From Diaprepes abbreviatus (lineage: Eukaryota; Arthropoda; Insecta; Coleoptera; Curculionidae): a stretch of 64,000 nucleotides of DNA. Position 1 is the first letter of the stretch. Every line of letters starts with the position of its first letter. Below are positions 32,490 through 45,164 of the stretch, one piece after another. A model generated the notes under the pieces. It saw only the letters and a list, made by a program, of their open reading frames with translations, was not told the DNA's origin and ran no database searches. The stretch lies in assembly GCA_034092305.1 (NCBI GenBank), contig JASJET010000265.1, forward strand, positions 406,501 through 470,500. Reading direction: 5' to 3'. The translations under genes were made by a program, and so were the position numbers.

Positions 32490-34825
32490 TCCAAGCCATC
32501 GGTAAAAATTAGTGCTGTTTTAGACGTAAATTCCGATATGGATGAGACCCATCCAGGGATGTTAGGGGCATTGTGAGAACAAACCCTACATAAAATGTAC
32601 CAGCAAAAAATAAGCTGTGGCCAAGAGGAGGGGGGGGGGGTTAAAGTTACCTAAAACAAGTTTTTTGAACCTACAAACCAAGTAACACATTTTGGAAAAA
32701 AAAGCTTCAAATAAGAATTGTAGAGATTATAAAAATTTACGATTTCAGTTTTTGTGCGCTCATTTTCGTCAATTTGTTATTGCAAAAAGGCCAAAAAACC
32801 CTCAAAGTTGGCCATTCTTTATATATCAATTATTTATTGCAATATTAATTTTTTTTGCACTTTTTTGATTTTAAAGGGAAGCTTTCATCATCTGAAATAA
32901 AATGATATTTTATAATAATAAATCGAATAATTTATTGCTGAGATATTACTATTTGTTTGTCTCAAGATGCAACATGTTGATTTTTTGGGTGAACATTTTG
33001 AAATCCTTCATGAAGGCTTAAACTTTCATATTTTGTTAGGGACAAATGAAAAAATTAGTTTTCAACCTCTTAAGTATCACTAGAAAAAGAAGTTTTTTTT
33101 ATAAAAAAAATACAGCTAGAGTCTTGTCTAATTTGAAAATTCGAATAGCTGAATTCCAGATGAAGTTCGGATTTTTTTTCAAAAAATCGCAGTTTTCGTG
33201 TTTATAACAATTAAGAAACAAATCAAACAAAACAAGGTCACTTTAAACCTTTAAAGTTTATTGTCGACTGAAGCAACAATCGATGGGCACTTCAAACTTG
33301 CAAGTGCAAGTGTGGCTTGGAAACTATTAAGAACCTCTTAAATACGGATGGAAGAAAAGTGACATCGGATTTGAACTAGTTTATTCCAGTGAACAAATGA
33401 TGTCACACGAAGTTTCAGAGAAAATTGCTTGCAAATGCCAAAAATAATGTAACGTTACATATAGCTTCAACAAACGCGGTACCAATGTCACGGTCATTGA
33501 ATATAAAAACAATGAAGAAGAAAAAAGTATACTGGAAGCAAAAAAAAAAAAACGGAAAATTACGTGAATAGCTCCCATTATTGTAGATTTGATACATATG
33601 ATTTTGTACTTGCATGGGTTGATTCTCCGGGAAGTTTATTGATCGATTGTGAGAAAACTATAATTAGGAATAATCTGAAAATTTGACAGTATACCAACAT
33701 TTGCCTCATAGCGCTTACAAAACTTATTAAATAAAATTTATTACGCATAAGTTACATTCACCAATTCATGAAATAAAAAAAATCTGTTTAAAGTTTAGTT
33801 TTTGACTGTTCAAAAAAAAATGTATAAAAAATATTATATGTTACAATATGTTGTTATCATTGACAACTTCACTGAACAAAAATATTGAGATTTATTGATC
33901 ATTTCTTTATTGATGCTCACCTACATTGTAACAAAGAATATCATTATTCCATGGAAATTAGATCAAAAAAGAGCTGTTTTTCTCGGAAAATAAAAAACTC
34001 AAAGATTCCTGGTTTGACATACTTTGTTAGAATGATAATATGTATATTTATGTTAAATTTTAAATCGGTAGTTTGTTAATAAATGTCTTTTTTTAAAAAA
34101 AAAACCAAAACCGTAAATTTTGTTGAAAAAAAAATCTCGATAATTAGTGGCGCCACCTATAACTTATATGAGTCGATAGGTTTTTTAATTCTCTACAACT
34201 TTTGTTTGAATCATTTTGCCATACAACTTTTACTTTTCGAGATAAACTCAAAAAACCGAAAATCGTGGCCATTTTTGCTCCGCCATTTTTTTTGCACAGG
34301 TCTTTCAGAGTTACTATCGAGATATGTTTTATAGGATGCCGAAATGAACACATTCCAGCAAAAAAAATCAATGTTACATTTTTGTTACTGACTAAAGTTT
34401 ATTTTCCATGGAGTACATAAGCCAAGTTTAGTATCAATTTAGCCAATCTTTGGTTTATACGAATAATAATAGCAAAAACTTTTTGTAATGAAATGAACTG
34501 TACAGAGACTGAAACCCATTACGCGAAATGGACTGGTTGTCTCACTTCTGAAAGACCGTCTAGACGGGAAACTTTAAATTTAGTTTATCATGATTTAATA
34601 ATATAGCTTAAACAGACCCTTAAATAAATCGTATTTGTTCAGTATGACTTAAGATTTACCTTAATTAAAGAAAATTTAGAAACATTATGAAAAATCGTCT
34701 CAATTATGATAACATTTTATACAAAATTATAGTGATGGAACAATAAATAATGAAAAACAATAAGTAATAATAAGAAACAGCAAGTAATAAATTAAAATAA
34801 TTACAAAAAATTATCTAAATATAGA
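32490..34825. other. Non-coding AT-rich DNA
   Basis: Homopolymer-rich sequence. Blocks at 32690-32760 and 34150-34260 look like weak inverted counterparts (AATTGTAGAGATTAT versus CTCTACAACTTTTGTTTG), suggesting an old element with long arms, but I could not define ends. Confidence 0.35.
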
Positions 34826-35294
34826 TGTTCAATATGGCCCCTGTAATAAACATATATAAGCCATCCGATGAGAGCTCGGCGAAGCCGCGTTCAGTGTTTG
34901 CATGCTTCCTTCCGATCTGTCCTTTGCACAGCCAGGTGCATGTCGGTACCCTGATGAGTCTAGTGAGAGACGAAACATGTATCTCTGCCGTATCACTGTG
35001 GCGGGGAGGGTAAGCTTTGACTTTCTTCTCGGTATGGTGGTACAGGTAGGCAACCATCTCGATGGTGGTGGAATAGGATGAATTGTGTTTTATTACAATT
35101 TATTCTAACTGTGCAACCTCTAACACAAAAAGGATATGATGGAGCGAAGTTTGCATTCACTGTTTCGCATTTTACTTCACTTACATACGGAGTTGCATAT
35201 AGTTGTACGTTTGCCGAATGTGATTTCAGCACTACAACAGCATAATGTGGATATAACCACTGCTAATGCATCTCACACGGAGGGAACCGTGTAA
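34826..35294 (+). repeat. Solo retrozyme-like unit, family D
   Basis: One unit in plus orientation, matching the inverted halves of 19068-19726 over its length. No flanking (TA)n. Its right end abuts a PLE reverse transcriptase at 35295. Confidence 0.82.
34945..34994 (+). ncRNA. Hammerhead-type motif (family D)
   Basis: GGTACC, exact core CTGATGA, stem II GTCT/AGAC with a 6-nt loop, GAAAC, then ACATGT and GTATC. As in the copy at 19251, the triplet before GTATC reads GCC instead of GUC. Stem II loop differs between copies while the stem is kept. Confidence 0.7.
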
Positions 35295-35815
35295 GCCGTG
35301 AAGAACCCCTTGGAAGCCCGTCGTTCTGAGCTTAAAACTTGTTTTTTACTTGAAAGTAAGCACTATACAGGCAACACTCCAAAAGATCCATCATCCCGTC
35401 CAGTGGTAACGTGGTTCGATCTGATAAAGTAGTATCATTTGAAAGTCTAGTTTTGATTATGTCTAGTGATTCCCCTAATGGTACATTAGTATACAGACTT
35501 TCCACATCAAAGCTTATTAGTCTGTCGTCTGGTTCTAGATTAATACTTCTAACAATGTTAACGAAATGTGTGGAATTTTTAACATATGTGTTCGTCTTAC
35601 CTTCTAAGAGTTATGATTTTCAAAGAAACTTCGACAGTGCATTTGTTGGGGATTCTCTGGAGCTGGTTATTGGTCTCAATGGTATGTTCGTTTTATGAAC
35701 TTTCGATAGTCCGTAAAGATGTGGTGACTTACTGTACTGGGGTGAGAGCGCCGATAGTAGGTTGTCAGGTATTTGCTTAGAGTTCTGTAGAATTTTGATT
35801 TTATAGATTAAGTGA
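35295..35815 (-). pseudogene. Penelope-like RT, fingers to motif B
   Basis: Minus strand, in order: NLLSALTPQYSKSPHLYGLS, KVHKTNIPLRPITSSRESPT, a stop-containing stretch, KNSTHFVNIVRSINLEPDD, motif A RLISFDVESLYTNVPLGES, then a frame change and YSAYFQVKNKF with motif B NDGLPRGSS. It stops abruptly at motif B. The 'YGL.K.HK / PLRPI.SS..SPT / SFDV.SL.TNVP' set is diagnostic of PLEs. The later palm and the endonuclease are missing. Confidence 0.88.
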
Positions 35816-36700
35816 TATCTCCGACTTTTTGGTCTTATGTTACGATATAATTCGTCCAGAAATTAAAGTTACGTCAAAACAGCAAATCGAGAATGATGTT
35901 AGGCCTTATTTGACTGAACTAAAGCATCTTGAGTCGACTTTACAGAAATTTATTTGTTTTTTTAAGATAAACTTACATTAAATTAAAACTTTCAGAGTCA
36001 ACAAACTTTCAGAAACAAAGCAGTCATCCGCCCGTGAAACATGTCTAGACAGAATATTTAAATTCATCTTATAGGACGTCATCAAACTTAAAATTCGACT
36101 TTAAATCACTTTCTATCTAATCCATTTTTGAATCGGAATAAATAGAGACGAGCTTGGAAATAATATAAAAAGTTGCCACTCTTTTATACAAAGTAACAAA
36201 AATATGTTTGCATTCAAGGTAAAATTGTGCACACTCACATTTAACTTTCATTGGAGATTTACATGGGGTGACTTATAGGATAGAATTATGAGTTATAAAA
36301 GTTTATGTCCATCTGCACACTTTCTTTATTAAAACTAGTCCGGCAGTATCGTAAAAGTTTTATTTTATTTGTCAGATTTTCTAGAAATAAAATTCCGGCA
36401 ATAGTTTTATCGAAGGTTCTATTTAAAAATAATATTTAATAAAACAGAATGGTTTTCTATGTAGTTTTATAGCCAATAGTTTTAGCACAGTACTGTGCTG
36501 ATATAACTTTTATTTTGCAAAATTTTACGATAAGTGGATTTTGTCGATAGCGGTCCAACCAGGCTTAACAAGGGAAACGTTTTTGTACAGTTAACATGAC
36601 TAACCTTAAAACGTAGATCTGTGTTATCGAGTAAAAAACTTTTTGGGATCTATAATCTCATCATACAAGGGGAAGCAAGAAAGTTCTTGAACCACCGTTT
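35816..36700. other. No recognisable gene
   Basis: AT-rich DNA with no frame, terminus or repeat identified. Confidence 0.45.
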
Positions 36701-36710
36701 TGTCTCGTTT

Positions 36711-37280
36711 TATTTAGTGGATTTTTTCGATTTGACCTTGTAATGACGTCTGATTAACCATGACGTATAAAACAAACCACGAATACAGATTTGGCGCCCT
36801 CAAAATGCTACCTATCTTCCTTTACAGATCTATTTAGTAGATTTGTCTCAATTTGACCATGAAATGACGTTAAAATGACTTCTGGCTGACCTTGGGGGAT
36901 TAAACAAACCACGAAGTTGGATTCAGCAACCCCAAAAATTTATATATCTATTTTTTCAGATTTATTTAGTGAATTTTTCTTAATTTGACCTTGAAATTAC
37001 CCTCAAATGACCTCTGGGTGACTTTGGGGGATTAAACAAACCACGAATTCGAATTCAGCGATCCCAAAAACCTACATTTTTTTTTCAGAATTATTTAGTG
37101 GATTTTTCTCAATTTGACCTCAAAAAGACCTCTAGTTGACTTTGAGGGATTAAACAAACCAAAAACATGCGTATTTACTTCTTCAGATTTATTTAGTGAA
37201 TTTTACTCCATTTGACCTTGAAATAACCTTGAATCTGCCGTGATAGAGATTAGTCGACCTCAGATTTGGATTTAGGGTGT
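36711..37280. repeat. Tandem array of ~100-130-bp units (five copies)
   Basis: TATTTAGTG plus a TTTGACCT-type block recur at 36711, 36831, 36962, 37092 and 37190. The middle of each unit carries GGGATTAAACAAACCA in most copies. Not coding. Confidence 0.85.
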
Positions 37281-37366
37281 CAATTACATAAGAATAAAAT
37301 GATCCTGTCAAACAGGCATCTAATCTTTTTTTTGGAGACTTGAGTAACTTTTAAGGAACTCAGATT

Positions 37367-37740
37367 TAAAAATAAAATTTTTATAAAAAAATTGAACGGA
37401 CTTCTAAAAATGCGCTAAAAAGTGAAAAATAACTATGAATTTTTACATGAAATTAAATTTTTTGAAGTCGCTGCCAAACTAATATCTAACAAAATATAAT
37501 TCGCATAAACAGAAGTAGATATGAAAACAGATTAAAAATACTTTATTTATAATTGCTTTCTTACCATAATTTGTATATATTAGTAGTTAATTATTTCATT
37601 TACAAATAATTTGGCGCCGACTTCAAAACTTTCAATTTCATATAAAAATTTATAGTTATTTTTCACTTTTTAGCACACTTTAAGAAGTCGGTTCAATTTT
37701 TTTATAAAAATTTTATTTTTCGATTTTTAGTTTTGAGTTT
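37367..37740. repeat. Inverted repeat with ~110-bp arms
   Basis: 37367-37475 is nearly the reverse complement of 37610-37740 (AAAAATTTTTATAAAAAAATT and TAGTTATTTTTCACTTTTTAGC are key blocks). It lies between two tandem arrays and may be the fold-back core of the same element. Confidence 0.75.
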
Positions 37741-37899
37741 ATTTGATGTCCATAAATTAATAAGTACTAATCGAGGTTAGTGTACCTCGCAATGACTCCA
37801 CGGAGGCAAAAAAATACCCATTTCATCCAGAGTTGTATATCATTCTAAAATAAACCATTAAAAATTCTTAGAGTTCTCCAAATATCAGTGAAATTGTCT

Positions 37900-39200
37900 C
37901 AAACAGATATTTAGTCTGTCATAGTAAACCCACTATCTTAAATTTCCAATTAATTTTAGATTGGTAATATAGGCCCCAAAATCTTCCGATATTGATATTT
38001 AAAGAACTTAAGATATGAATTCCTTAGCCCGATATATTTTATTCTGCATATTGAGTTAATATACGCCCCAAGAACCCTGCAATATCAATTTTAGACAAAA
38101 TCGGAAAATGTAAAATTTTCAGTCCCTCATATTGTATCTTCTCAATCTAATAATTGAAAAAAATTAACTTCATATTCGTAATACACGATCCTGAAAACCC
38201 CCTAATACAAAATCTAAAAAAAAAATAAATAACGTAAAATTTTCAACCCATCATATTGGATCTGCTATATTATTTAAAAAAAAAAATTTAACGTCTTAAT
38301 GTAATCTAAATCTAAACCTTTCAAAGCCCCCTAGTACGAATTTTGGATGAAATCTGAAATCTGAAAATTTAAAATTTCTAGACTCATTGCATATCGCATT
38401 TGACATATTAGATCTCTTAAATTAATTTTATATTCGCTATTTATATCCTCAAAAACAATTTAGTCCCATCTTTGAACAAAATTTTTAGTCCGCTATATTG
38501 GATTCGCCATATTAAATCCTGAAAAAATACTTTTAAATTCATAATTTACACCCTCAAGAATCCCCCTAGATCGGTTTTGGAGAAAATCGAAAAATGTAAA
38601 GTTTTTAGGACGCCATATTGAATCCGCAATATTGAGTTTTTCAAAAAATATTTTAAATTCGTAATTAACACTAACAAAAATCCCCCAATACTGATTTTAA
38701 ACAAAATCGAAAGATGTAGAATCTTTAATCCGCCATCTTGGATCTGCCATAATTAATTTTTTTAAAATAATTTCAGATTCGTAATGTGCGATCCCAAAAA
38801 CTTCCCTATATCAATTTTGAAAAAAATCAGACAAAATTAATTTTTTATTCGCCATATTTGATCCGCTATATTGAATTTTTTTAAAAATTATTTTAGATTC
38901 ATTTTGTGCTTCCCCGGAAACTCTCCCGTATTAATTTTGGTGAAAATCTGACAAAAAGTGATTTTTTTATTCGCCATATTGAATCCGCCATATTGAATGT
39001 TTTAAAAATATTTTGGATTCGTTATGTAAGACTCCGAAAACTTCTTCATACCTTTTTGGCCGCCATATTGAATATTTTAAAAATAAGTTCAGATTCTTTG
39101 TGTAGATCCCGAAAATTCTCCTATAACAATTTTGGAGAAAATCGGACAAAATTAATTTTTTTGGCCGTCATATTGTCAGCACCATTTTGGATTTTACTGA
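37900..39200. repeat. Tandem array of ~115-bp units (about eleven copies)
   Basis: Degenerate units recur with CCGCCATATTGAATCCGC, a TTTAAAAATATTTT-like block, GATTCGTAAT and a CAATTTTGGAGAAAATC block. The array ends near 39200 and is followed by GAAGTCGGTTAA (about 39360), a string also met at 37683. Confidence 0.82.
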
Positions 39201-39788
39201 ACCAATTTACGTCAAAAAAATAGGGGACCACCGCAGCAGGTTTCTGAACATAACGTAAGAAATTTCATTCAAATCGGCACCGCCGTTCCGGAGTAATCGG
39301 TGTACAATACATACATAAAAAAATACATAGTCGACGAATTGAGAATGTCCTTCTATTAGAAGTCGGTTAATATTGTCCTTCTCACGACTCTAAACCTTAT
39401 TGTATAGGTATAAAGTCGGAATTAATAACCACAAACTCCTTATTTTAATTATCTACATTTTAAAGTAAAAAAGCTATAACAAATCACAAAATTTCCAAAA
39501 TGTCCCAGACTTGAGGACTATTCTATACATCCAATATTATTATTTGTATCAAACCTTACTTTTTTTGTTCATTTAAAGAAATACGTCAAACAAAAAAATG
39601 AGTCATAACCTAATTCCGGCATAAAAACCTACAGGAAGGTTCTTGAAAGATTGACAGCTAAATATAATATAATTTTCTTTAAAATTATTTTTATGTTTCA
39701 CATTTCTTTTAATAAAAATTTTACAGATGTAATGTATTGTCAAATGTTTTTTAATAAAAGAAGCATTCGGATGGACGTAAATCTTTTA

Positions 39789-39998
39789 TTACTTGAGACT
39801 TTCGCGCCTTTGTCTGACACACAATATTGAAGTGTCACTGAAAAATTTAAAGGTAGGAATGGTTTTTACGACTTCTGCGGAAATGGCTTTAAAATTCTTA
39901 TTTAGAGAAAAAAGCAATATGGCTTTAATAAAATTTTTATGGTTAAATTTTTCATAAAATAAATCTTCTAGTCGCATATCTCCGCCATAGTCACTCAC
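39789..39998 (-). CDS. Unrecognised small open frame
   Basis: About 69 residues (DYGGDMRLEDLFYEKFNHKN, AISAEVVKTIPTFKFFSDTS) of ordinary protein-like composition, ending in TAA followed by AATAAAAG. No domain recognised and no supporting splice site checked. It could be a short exon or chance. Confidence 0.25.
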   Translation of the reverse strand: MSDYGGDMRLEDLFYEKFNHKNFIKAILLFSLNKNFKAISAEVVKTIPTFKFFSDTSILCVRQRRESLK

Positions 39999-40147
39999 GA
40001 AAGTTTATAAACACAGTACTAAATAAAGATTAATAAAATAATGGAATGTAATTAAAAAATATAATATTTTTTAATAGAGTTAATTTTTGAGGTAATATTA
40101 TATTGTTAATAAAAAGAAAAACAAGCAGACTGTATAACAAAAATGTA

Positions 40148-41345
40148 CAGGGTGTTCCGTTTTCCTATGTTTTCTTAGCCTCATGACAAAAGATAGAAGG
40201 ATGTGGTTTACGACTATCCAACTATTTTTTGAAAAACTAGTTAGGCGAAAATTGTAAGTAACGAACAAATATATATTATATATACAGAGTGGCCAGTAAA
40301 GTCAGCATCATATGGGATTTTTTAAAATAATAGCTTTATTCGAAATTTGACTTTGACATGAATTTGTGCTTCGATCGAGATGAAAATTGACCAAAAAATA
40401 GTAATCGCATAATTAGCATCATCTGTCAAATTTTAATTTTTTTCCAAAAAAAAATTCAAAACTGGGATCATATCTCAAAAAGTGTAATTTTAAGCCCATA
40501 TGCAAAATTTCAGCTGTATAAGATAATTTAGATTTTTTGCCCATTTTTTGTAAATTGCACCACTGTTGCAAAATAAGACTCGACGCAACCTACATAAAAC
40601 TTCTTAGTTTTGACAATGCTTCATCCCAGACATATTTTGTTTAAAGTAGCGCCATACTAAATGTGTGTTTTTCTACAAAATCCAAATAGGGCTATTAAAA
40701 TTTGGTCACATGTGATGCAAATTTTATTTGTTTTTGACCCTGTATAAGATAACTTCATAAAATAATTATTTTTGAAAACGTAGTTTGTGTTTAAAAGTAA
40801 TATACATTATAATTGAGACGAACAAGTACACAGTGTCACCAGTAAAGTCTGCATTAGGTGGAAAATAAATTTTTGTTTAACTTTTTTTTATAATATGGTT
40901 TTCTTATTAGAAAATTTAAGTTTTTCAATTAAACTATTTTCTTAATATTAATGTGTATTACTTTTAGTCATAAACTACGTTTTTAAAAATAGGTATTTTA
41001 TGAAGTTTCTTTATACAGGGTCAAAAACTTTACATCACATGTGACCAAATTTTAACAGCCCTATTTGGATTTTGTAGAAAAACACACATTTAGTGTGGCG
41101 CTACTTTAAACAACATATGTCTGGGGTGAAGCATTGTCAAAACTAAAAAGTTTGATGTAGGTTGCGTTGAGTCCTATTTTGCAACAGTGGTGCAATTTAC
41201 AAAAAAAAATGGCCAAGAAATCTAAATTATCGTATAGAGTTGAAGTTTTGCACATGGGCTAAAAATTGCATTTAAAAAAACTTTTTTTCTTGTAACTTTT
41301 TTCGATATTTTAAGATACAATACCACTTTTCAATTTTTTTGGAAT
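40148..41345. mobile_element. Palindromic non-coding element(s) with CAGGGTG-type ends
   Basis: About 40475-40815 is the reverse complement of 40945-41290 (for example TAGCGCCATACTAAATGTGT with its partner near 41085-41105). The loop 40816-40944 contains GTACACAGTGTCACCAGTAAAG, which resembles 40285-40310 and 28630. A separate TACAGGGTGTTCCG end lies at 40148. No coding frames. Probably a fold-back or MITE-type repeat with nested insertions. Confidence 0.65.
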
Positions 41346-41360
41346 ATCTTAAATTTTATT

Positions 41361-41392
41361 GTGAAAATGGCCTTTGCAGGCCGAAACATGAC
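41361..41392 (+). ncRNA. Hammerhead-like motif
   Basis: GTGAAAA, stem II GGCC/GGCC with loop TTTGCA, then GAAACATGAC. Same plan as the PLE terminal motifs, without an attached PLE body. The first box is degenerate. Confidence 0.45.
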
Positions 41393-41701
41393 TATCAATT
41401 TCTCCTATCGAAATCCTTTATTATTTATTTGGAGTTGCTTTCCTTCTAGAAGGAAATCGATTCTAACGGACTATGTTGATATTTTGATAATAAATAAGTA
41501 CAAATTAACATTAAATTATAACTTGAAAAAATCATTAAAAGTCTTTTTTTTAAATTTAAAATCCCTATTTTTATAATATCTTATTCAGCATTAACAATAA
41601 TGGTGACTTTAGTCTGCTTTGAACCTTCAAAGCAGCAACATCTCTGTCACTGTCAGTATTCCTTAACTTGTCAATGATTTGTCAAAAAATTTCAAAAGTT
41701 T

Positions 41702-42973
41702 TTGAGAAGTGTTTTTCCCCATCGTTCCGGCATGGAGCTGGACGATACAGGACGGTTGTCCTCCCCTCCGTCGCCGGAGATCCCTACGTACCAACATTTC
41801 CTGGAAGTCAAAGACGAAAAGGAACGATTAGAATCCCAACTGCAAAAGTCATTCCAAGAAAACGAGGCCTTAAGAACAAGTCTACCGGACTAGAAGAAAC
41901 AGCTTGACGAACTATTGCAACTGATCTCAAACCTCAGCAGCCAGCTCTAATCCTTAACATCCCTCAATGAACAGCTTATGGCAAGGATAAACAGATATGC
42001 CTGAGAAAATTTTTAACTCTAAATGCTTCCGCTTGTAAACCCATAGCTAATGCTCAAGCTAATCCAATCTCTGACCGTTGGCCAGTGAGAATAATTCGGA
42101 GTCAGAAAATGACACGTTTTTGTCACTGTCACGTAAAAAGCATCGTAGACGTAATAAACCTGTAGAAAATGATTCACAGTCCGAATATCCGCCACTGCCA
42201 GCGAGCAATAGTAGCTTTAATCCCACTAAACAACCAACTAATACTACTAACACTGTATTATCACAGTCTAATGTTAATGATAATGTGCCTAAATATACCA
42301 TATCACAAAAAAGTATGTCTGAGGTCCAAGTTAACAAGGTGAGAATACCTCCGATAGTGTTGAGGAAGAAATCAATCTATAACGATGTAAACATGGACTT
42401 CGAACGTGCTCAAAATGTGTCTGAAGGCATAAACTATATCTCCCAACATCAAATGACTACCAAAAAATAACTAAATTTTTCGAAACAAACCAGACAACTT
42501 TTCACACCTTTAGCTTTCCCGCCGATAAACTGCTACAGGTGGTAATCTGGGGGGTACTAGAGCACTGGGAAACAGCAAAAATTAAGTCTGATCTTGTGGC
42601 GTTAGGCATTACGCCACAAAGTGTAACAAGGTGGTATGATAAGGATAAGTCACCGATGCCACTGGTTCTTGTGGCTTTGCCAAAAGACCAAAAGCATATA
42701 TACGATATAAGAGCACAGTTAAAGTTGACGCGCATAAATCTAAAAGCCACAACACACAGTGCCATCGGTACCAACTTTTTGATCATGCGCAGTCTAAATG
42801 CACTGCCGAACCTAGGTGCCCATTTAACCTATACCTGCAAGTTAACACCTGGTCAAAAACTCAGGTGTGCTAACTGTGGAGGTGAACACCCTGCAAATTA
42901 TACAGGGTGCTCAAAGCACCCTAGACAATTAAAAGCGGCCAACAGGCCCTTAATATCACAAATACAGGGGTGA
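41702..42973 (+). pseudogene. Jockey/X-type non-LTR element ORF1 (gag) relic
   Basis: Three pieces in different frames. 41702-41893 starts with a proline-rich segment (LSSPPSPEIPTYQHFLEVK) and a coiled coil with a TAG at 41891-41893 followed by more leucine heptads. 42078-42470 is a serine/asparagine-rich linker ending in VRIPPIVLRKKSIY. 42539-42973 holds the nucleic-acid-binding part: VIWGVLEHWETAKIKSDLVA, VLVALPKDQKHIYDIRAQL and the zinc knuckle CANCGGEHPANYTGC. ORF2 is absent downstream. The PRE-type domain plus zinc knuckle is characteristic of gag proteins in the Jockey group. Confidence 0.85.
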
Positions 42974-42979
42974 ATTCAA

Positions 42980-43885
42980 ACGTTCCAGCTCCTCCAACAT
43001 TTGTATGGGGTTTACAGAACAAGAGGAAACTTGAAGTTCCTAGCCAATTATCACTTTCTGCTCAGATGCATAATTTAATGCAGATGATACACACCTCGAT
43101 GTGCATGCAGACATTTATGTCACACATGTCAATTTAACATTTTTGTAATGTAAAAATGCCAAAAGGTTCACCTACACAGGGAAACAACCTGTTTTAATAA
43201 ATGTTCAAAATTTATCTGGTCCACTCTCCATATCAGACTTGTATTTGCAGGAAATAAACAGTTTCTATATATACTTTCCTTTTTTTCTCTGCTTGAAAGG
43301 AGAATAACATATAGGCAACTGTTTAAATACAGCACACAGGTTTTTACTGAAATTTTGATTTTTAAAACTAGAAATACCTGTCTTACGAAAAACATCGCTA
43401 CAGACAACCAAATGACTCAAGCGAGTTTAAACTCGTACTGAAAGCGTATCACATGTTCACCCGCCACTTTTCCAAATATTGCTACTCTTATTGTTTAATT
43501 TACACACCTCGTAAACGTTGTACGAACTCCTATAATGTAAAATAATTTAGATATTCTATTCTAGTTATTTTTATTTAAAAAAAATGCGCCTTCTATCCTT
43601 TGTCCGTATTTCCAAGGTCAAACTAGTATTTGCTTTTAAGAAGTAATTTATTTTCATTTCTGTCGAGACTAAAATAAATAAATTAAGAAACGTTTTATTT
43701 ATTACCCCATATTCCGACTTGCTTTATATAAAAGAGAGTAATTAGCAAAAAACGCTTGCCTTTCCTTCTTATAAACAGCAATTAAAGTGAAAAATAATAA
43801 TTTTAATTACAATATTCATAGCCCCTAAAATTTTTTAAATAATGTAAAATATATAAATATGCTGTACTGAATTATTCTTTTTACC
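42980..43885. other. No recognisable gene
   Basis: Begins with the likely 3' part of the gag frame to about 43140 (APPTFVWGLQNKRKLE), then AT-rich DNA. Confidence 0.4.
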
Positions 43886-43889
43886 TTTT

Positions 43890-45160
43890 TCACGAAATGC
43901 AACGGGGGTTCCAACCACCAGCGGAGCATTGTTTCGTTTCCATTTCTGGTATCGAAAATATCTGTAACGATGGACTAGGGAATTCGGCCGCGTCCGTATA
44001 AAATTCGAACGTATTTCTATAGAAATACTTTATCGATCAGTCATCATTGTTAGTCATGTTTCTAGTGGAACTCCAGACTTTTAATAGAATACATTCTATA
44101 GATGTATATAAATAAATAGGTAAATAGAATTTAAGTGAGTTAGTAGTGATTTAACAATAAAACGATTAATAGTTAATAAAGACTTGAAAATAGATAGTGA
44201 TAAGTGGCAGAGAAAATCGGAACAATTGGTGTCAGAAGTGAGAATTCTCACCAGATTTCCAGGAAATTTTATTTGTAAACTAAAAGAGAGAGAAAGACGG
44301 ATTTTATTGTTGAATTTGTTATCAAGAAAGAAGTTTAGAATCGAGTTTTTAAAAATATTTTATATATAGAATTTTTTATGGTAAATACTAGACATAAACA
44401 GCTGAAATGGAGCAAATACATAAATCATTAGCTGATTTTATGGAACGTATAAAATATTGTCGCCTTAAAGATAAACAAGAAGAAGAACATTGCCAAAAAG
44501 AAGAACAATATCATCTGAAAGAAAAACAAGGTAAAGGTTAATGTCACCAAAAGAATAGAACGGATTTACGAAGTCATTGTAGAGAAAGGGCAAAAATTCT
44601 ATCAAATTATACAAGGAAAAATGCAACAGTTTAAGAAAGAGATCGACAAAGAGCGATAAGAGGTAGGAGAAGTGCGATAAAACTTAGGAGAAGTACGCCA
44701 AGAAGCAAACAGTATTGGATGTGATAAGAAGTGAAGAAAAATCGTAGGTGGGATAAAATCTAAAATTGAAAACCCTCAGACAAAAATCAATAAAACAAAG
44801 AAGCATGGTCCTTCTCATAAAGTCAAACATCTTGGATAATATACAAACATTAATTTGAAGCTGCTGCTACTGCAAATAACTAGAACTACGAAGAAATGAC
44901 TACTTCGTGGACGAGCACTGGAGTTATTGTAAACCATTCTTATAACCCAACAAAAAGACTATGAAATCTTTAATTTTACATTAGAAAGAAGATTTGAAGA
45001 TGAATATTGGCGCCCGTCTTATCAGTCACAAACATCAGAGAAATGGAGAAAGTTTGCAAAAATTCGAAATAGATTTTTGATGCCTTGTTCACGCGGCTTA
45101 CCTAACAGCTAGGAAAGAATTCCGAGAATAGCTTGCGACCTAGTATTTTATCAATGAAAA
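43890..45160 (+). pseudogene. Gypsy-like LTR retrotransposon remnant
   Basis: TGGTGTCAGAAGTG at 44227 has the position and look of a primer-binding site, and the 330 bp before it could be an LTR, though its left end is not defined. Downstream is a badly broken gag: a charged coiled-coil region (44400-44720), then YEIFNFTLERRFEDEYWRP near 44960 and HAAYLTARKEFRE near 45090, which resemble the capsid end of insect gypsy elements. No protease, RT or integrase. It ends at a junction with the hAT relic. Confidence 0.6.
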
Positions 45161-45164
45161 AAGT

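Noticed and set aside
36711..39200. CRISPR-like array
   Set aside because: Units are degenerate, contiguous and AT-rich, without identical repeats or unique spacers, in a eukaryotic context.
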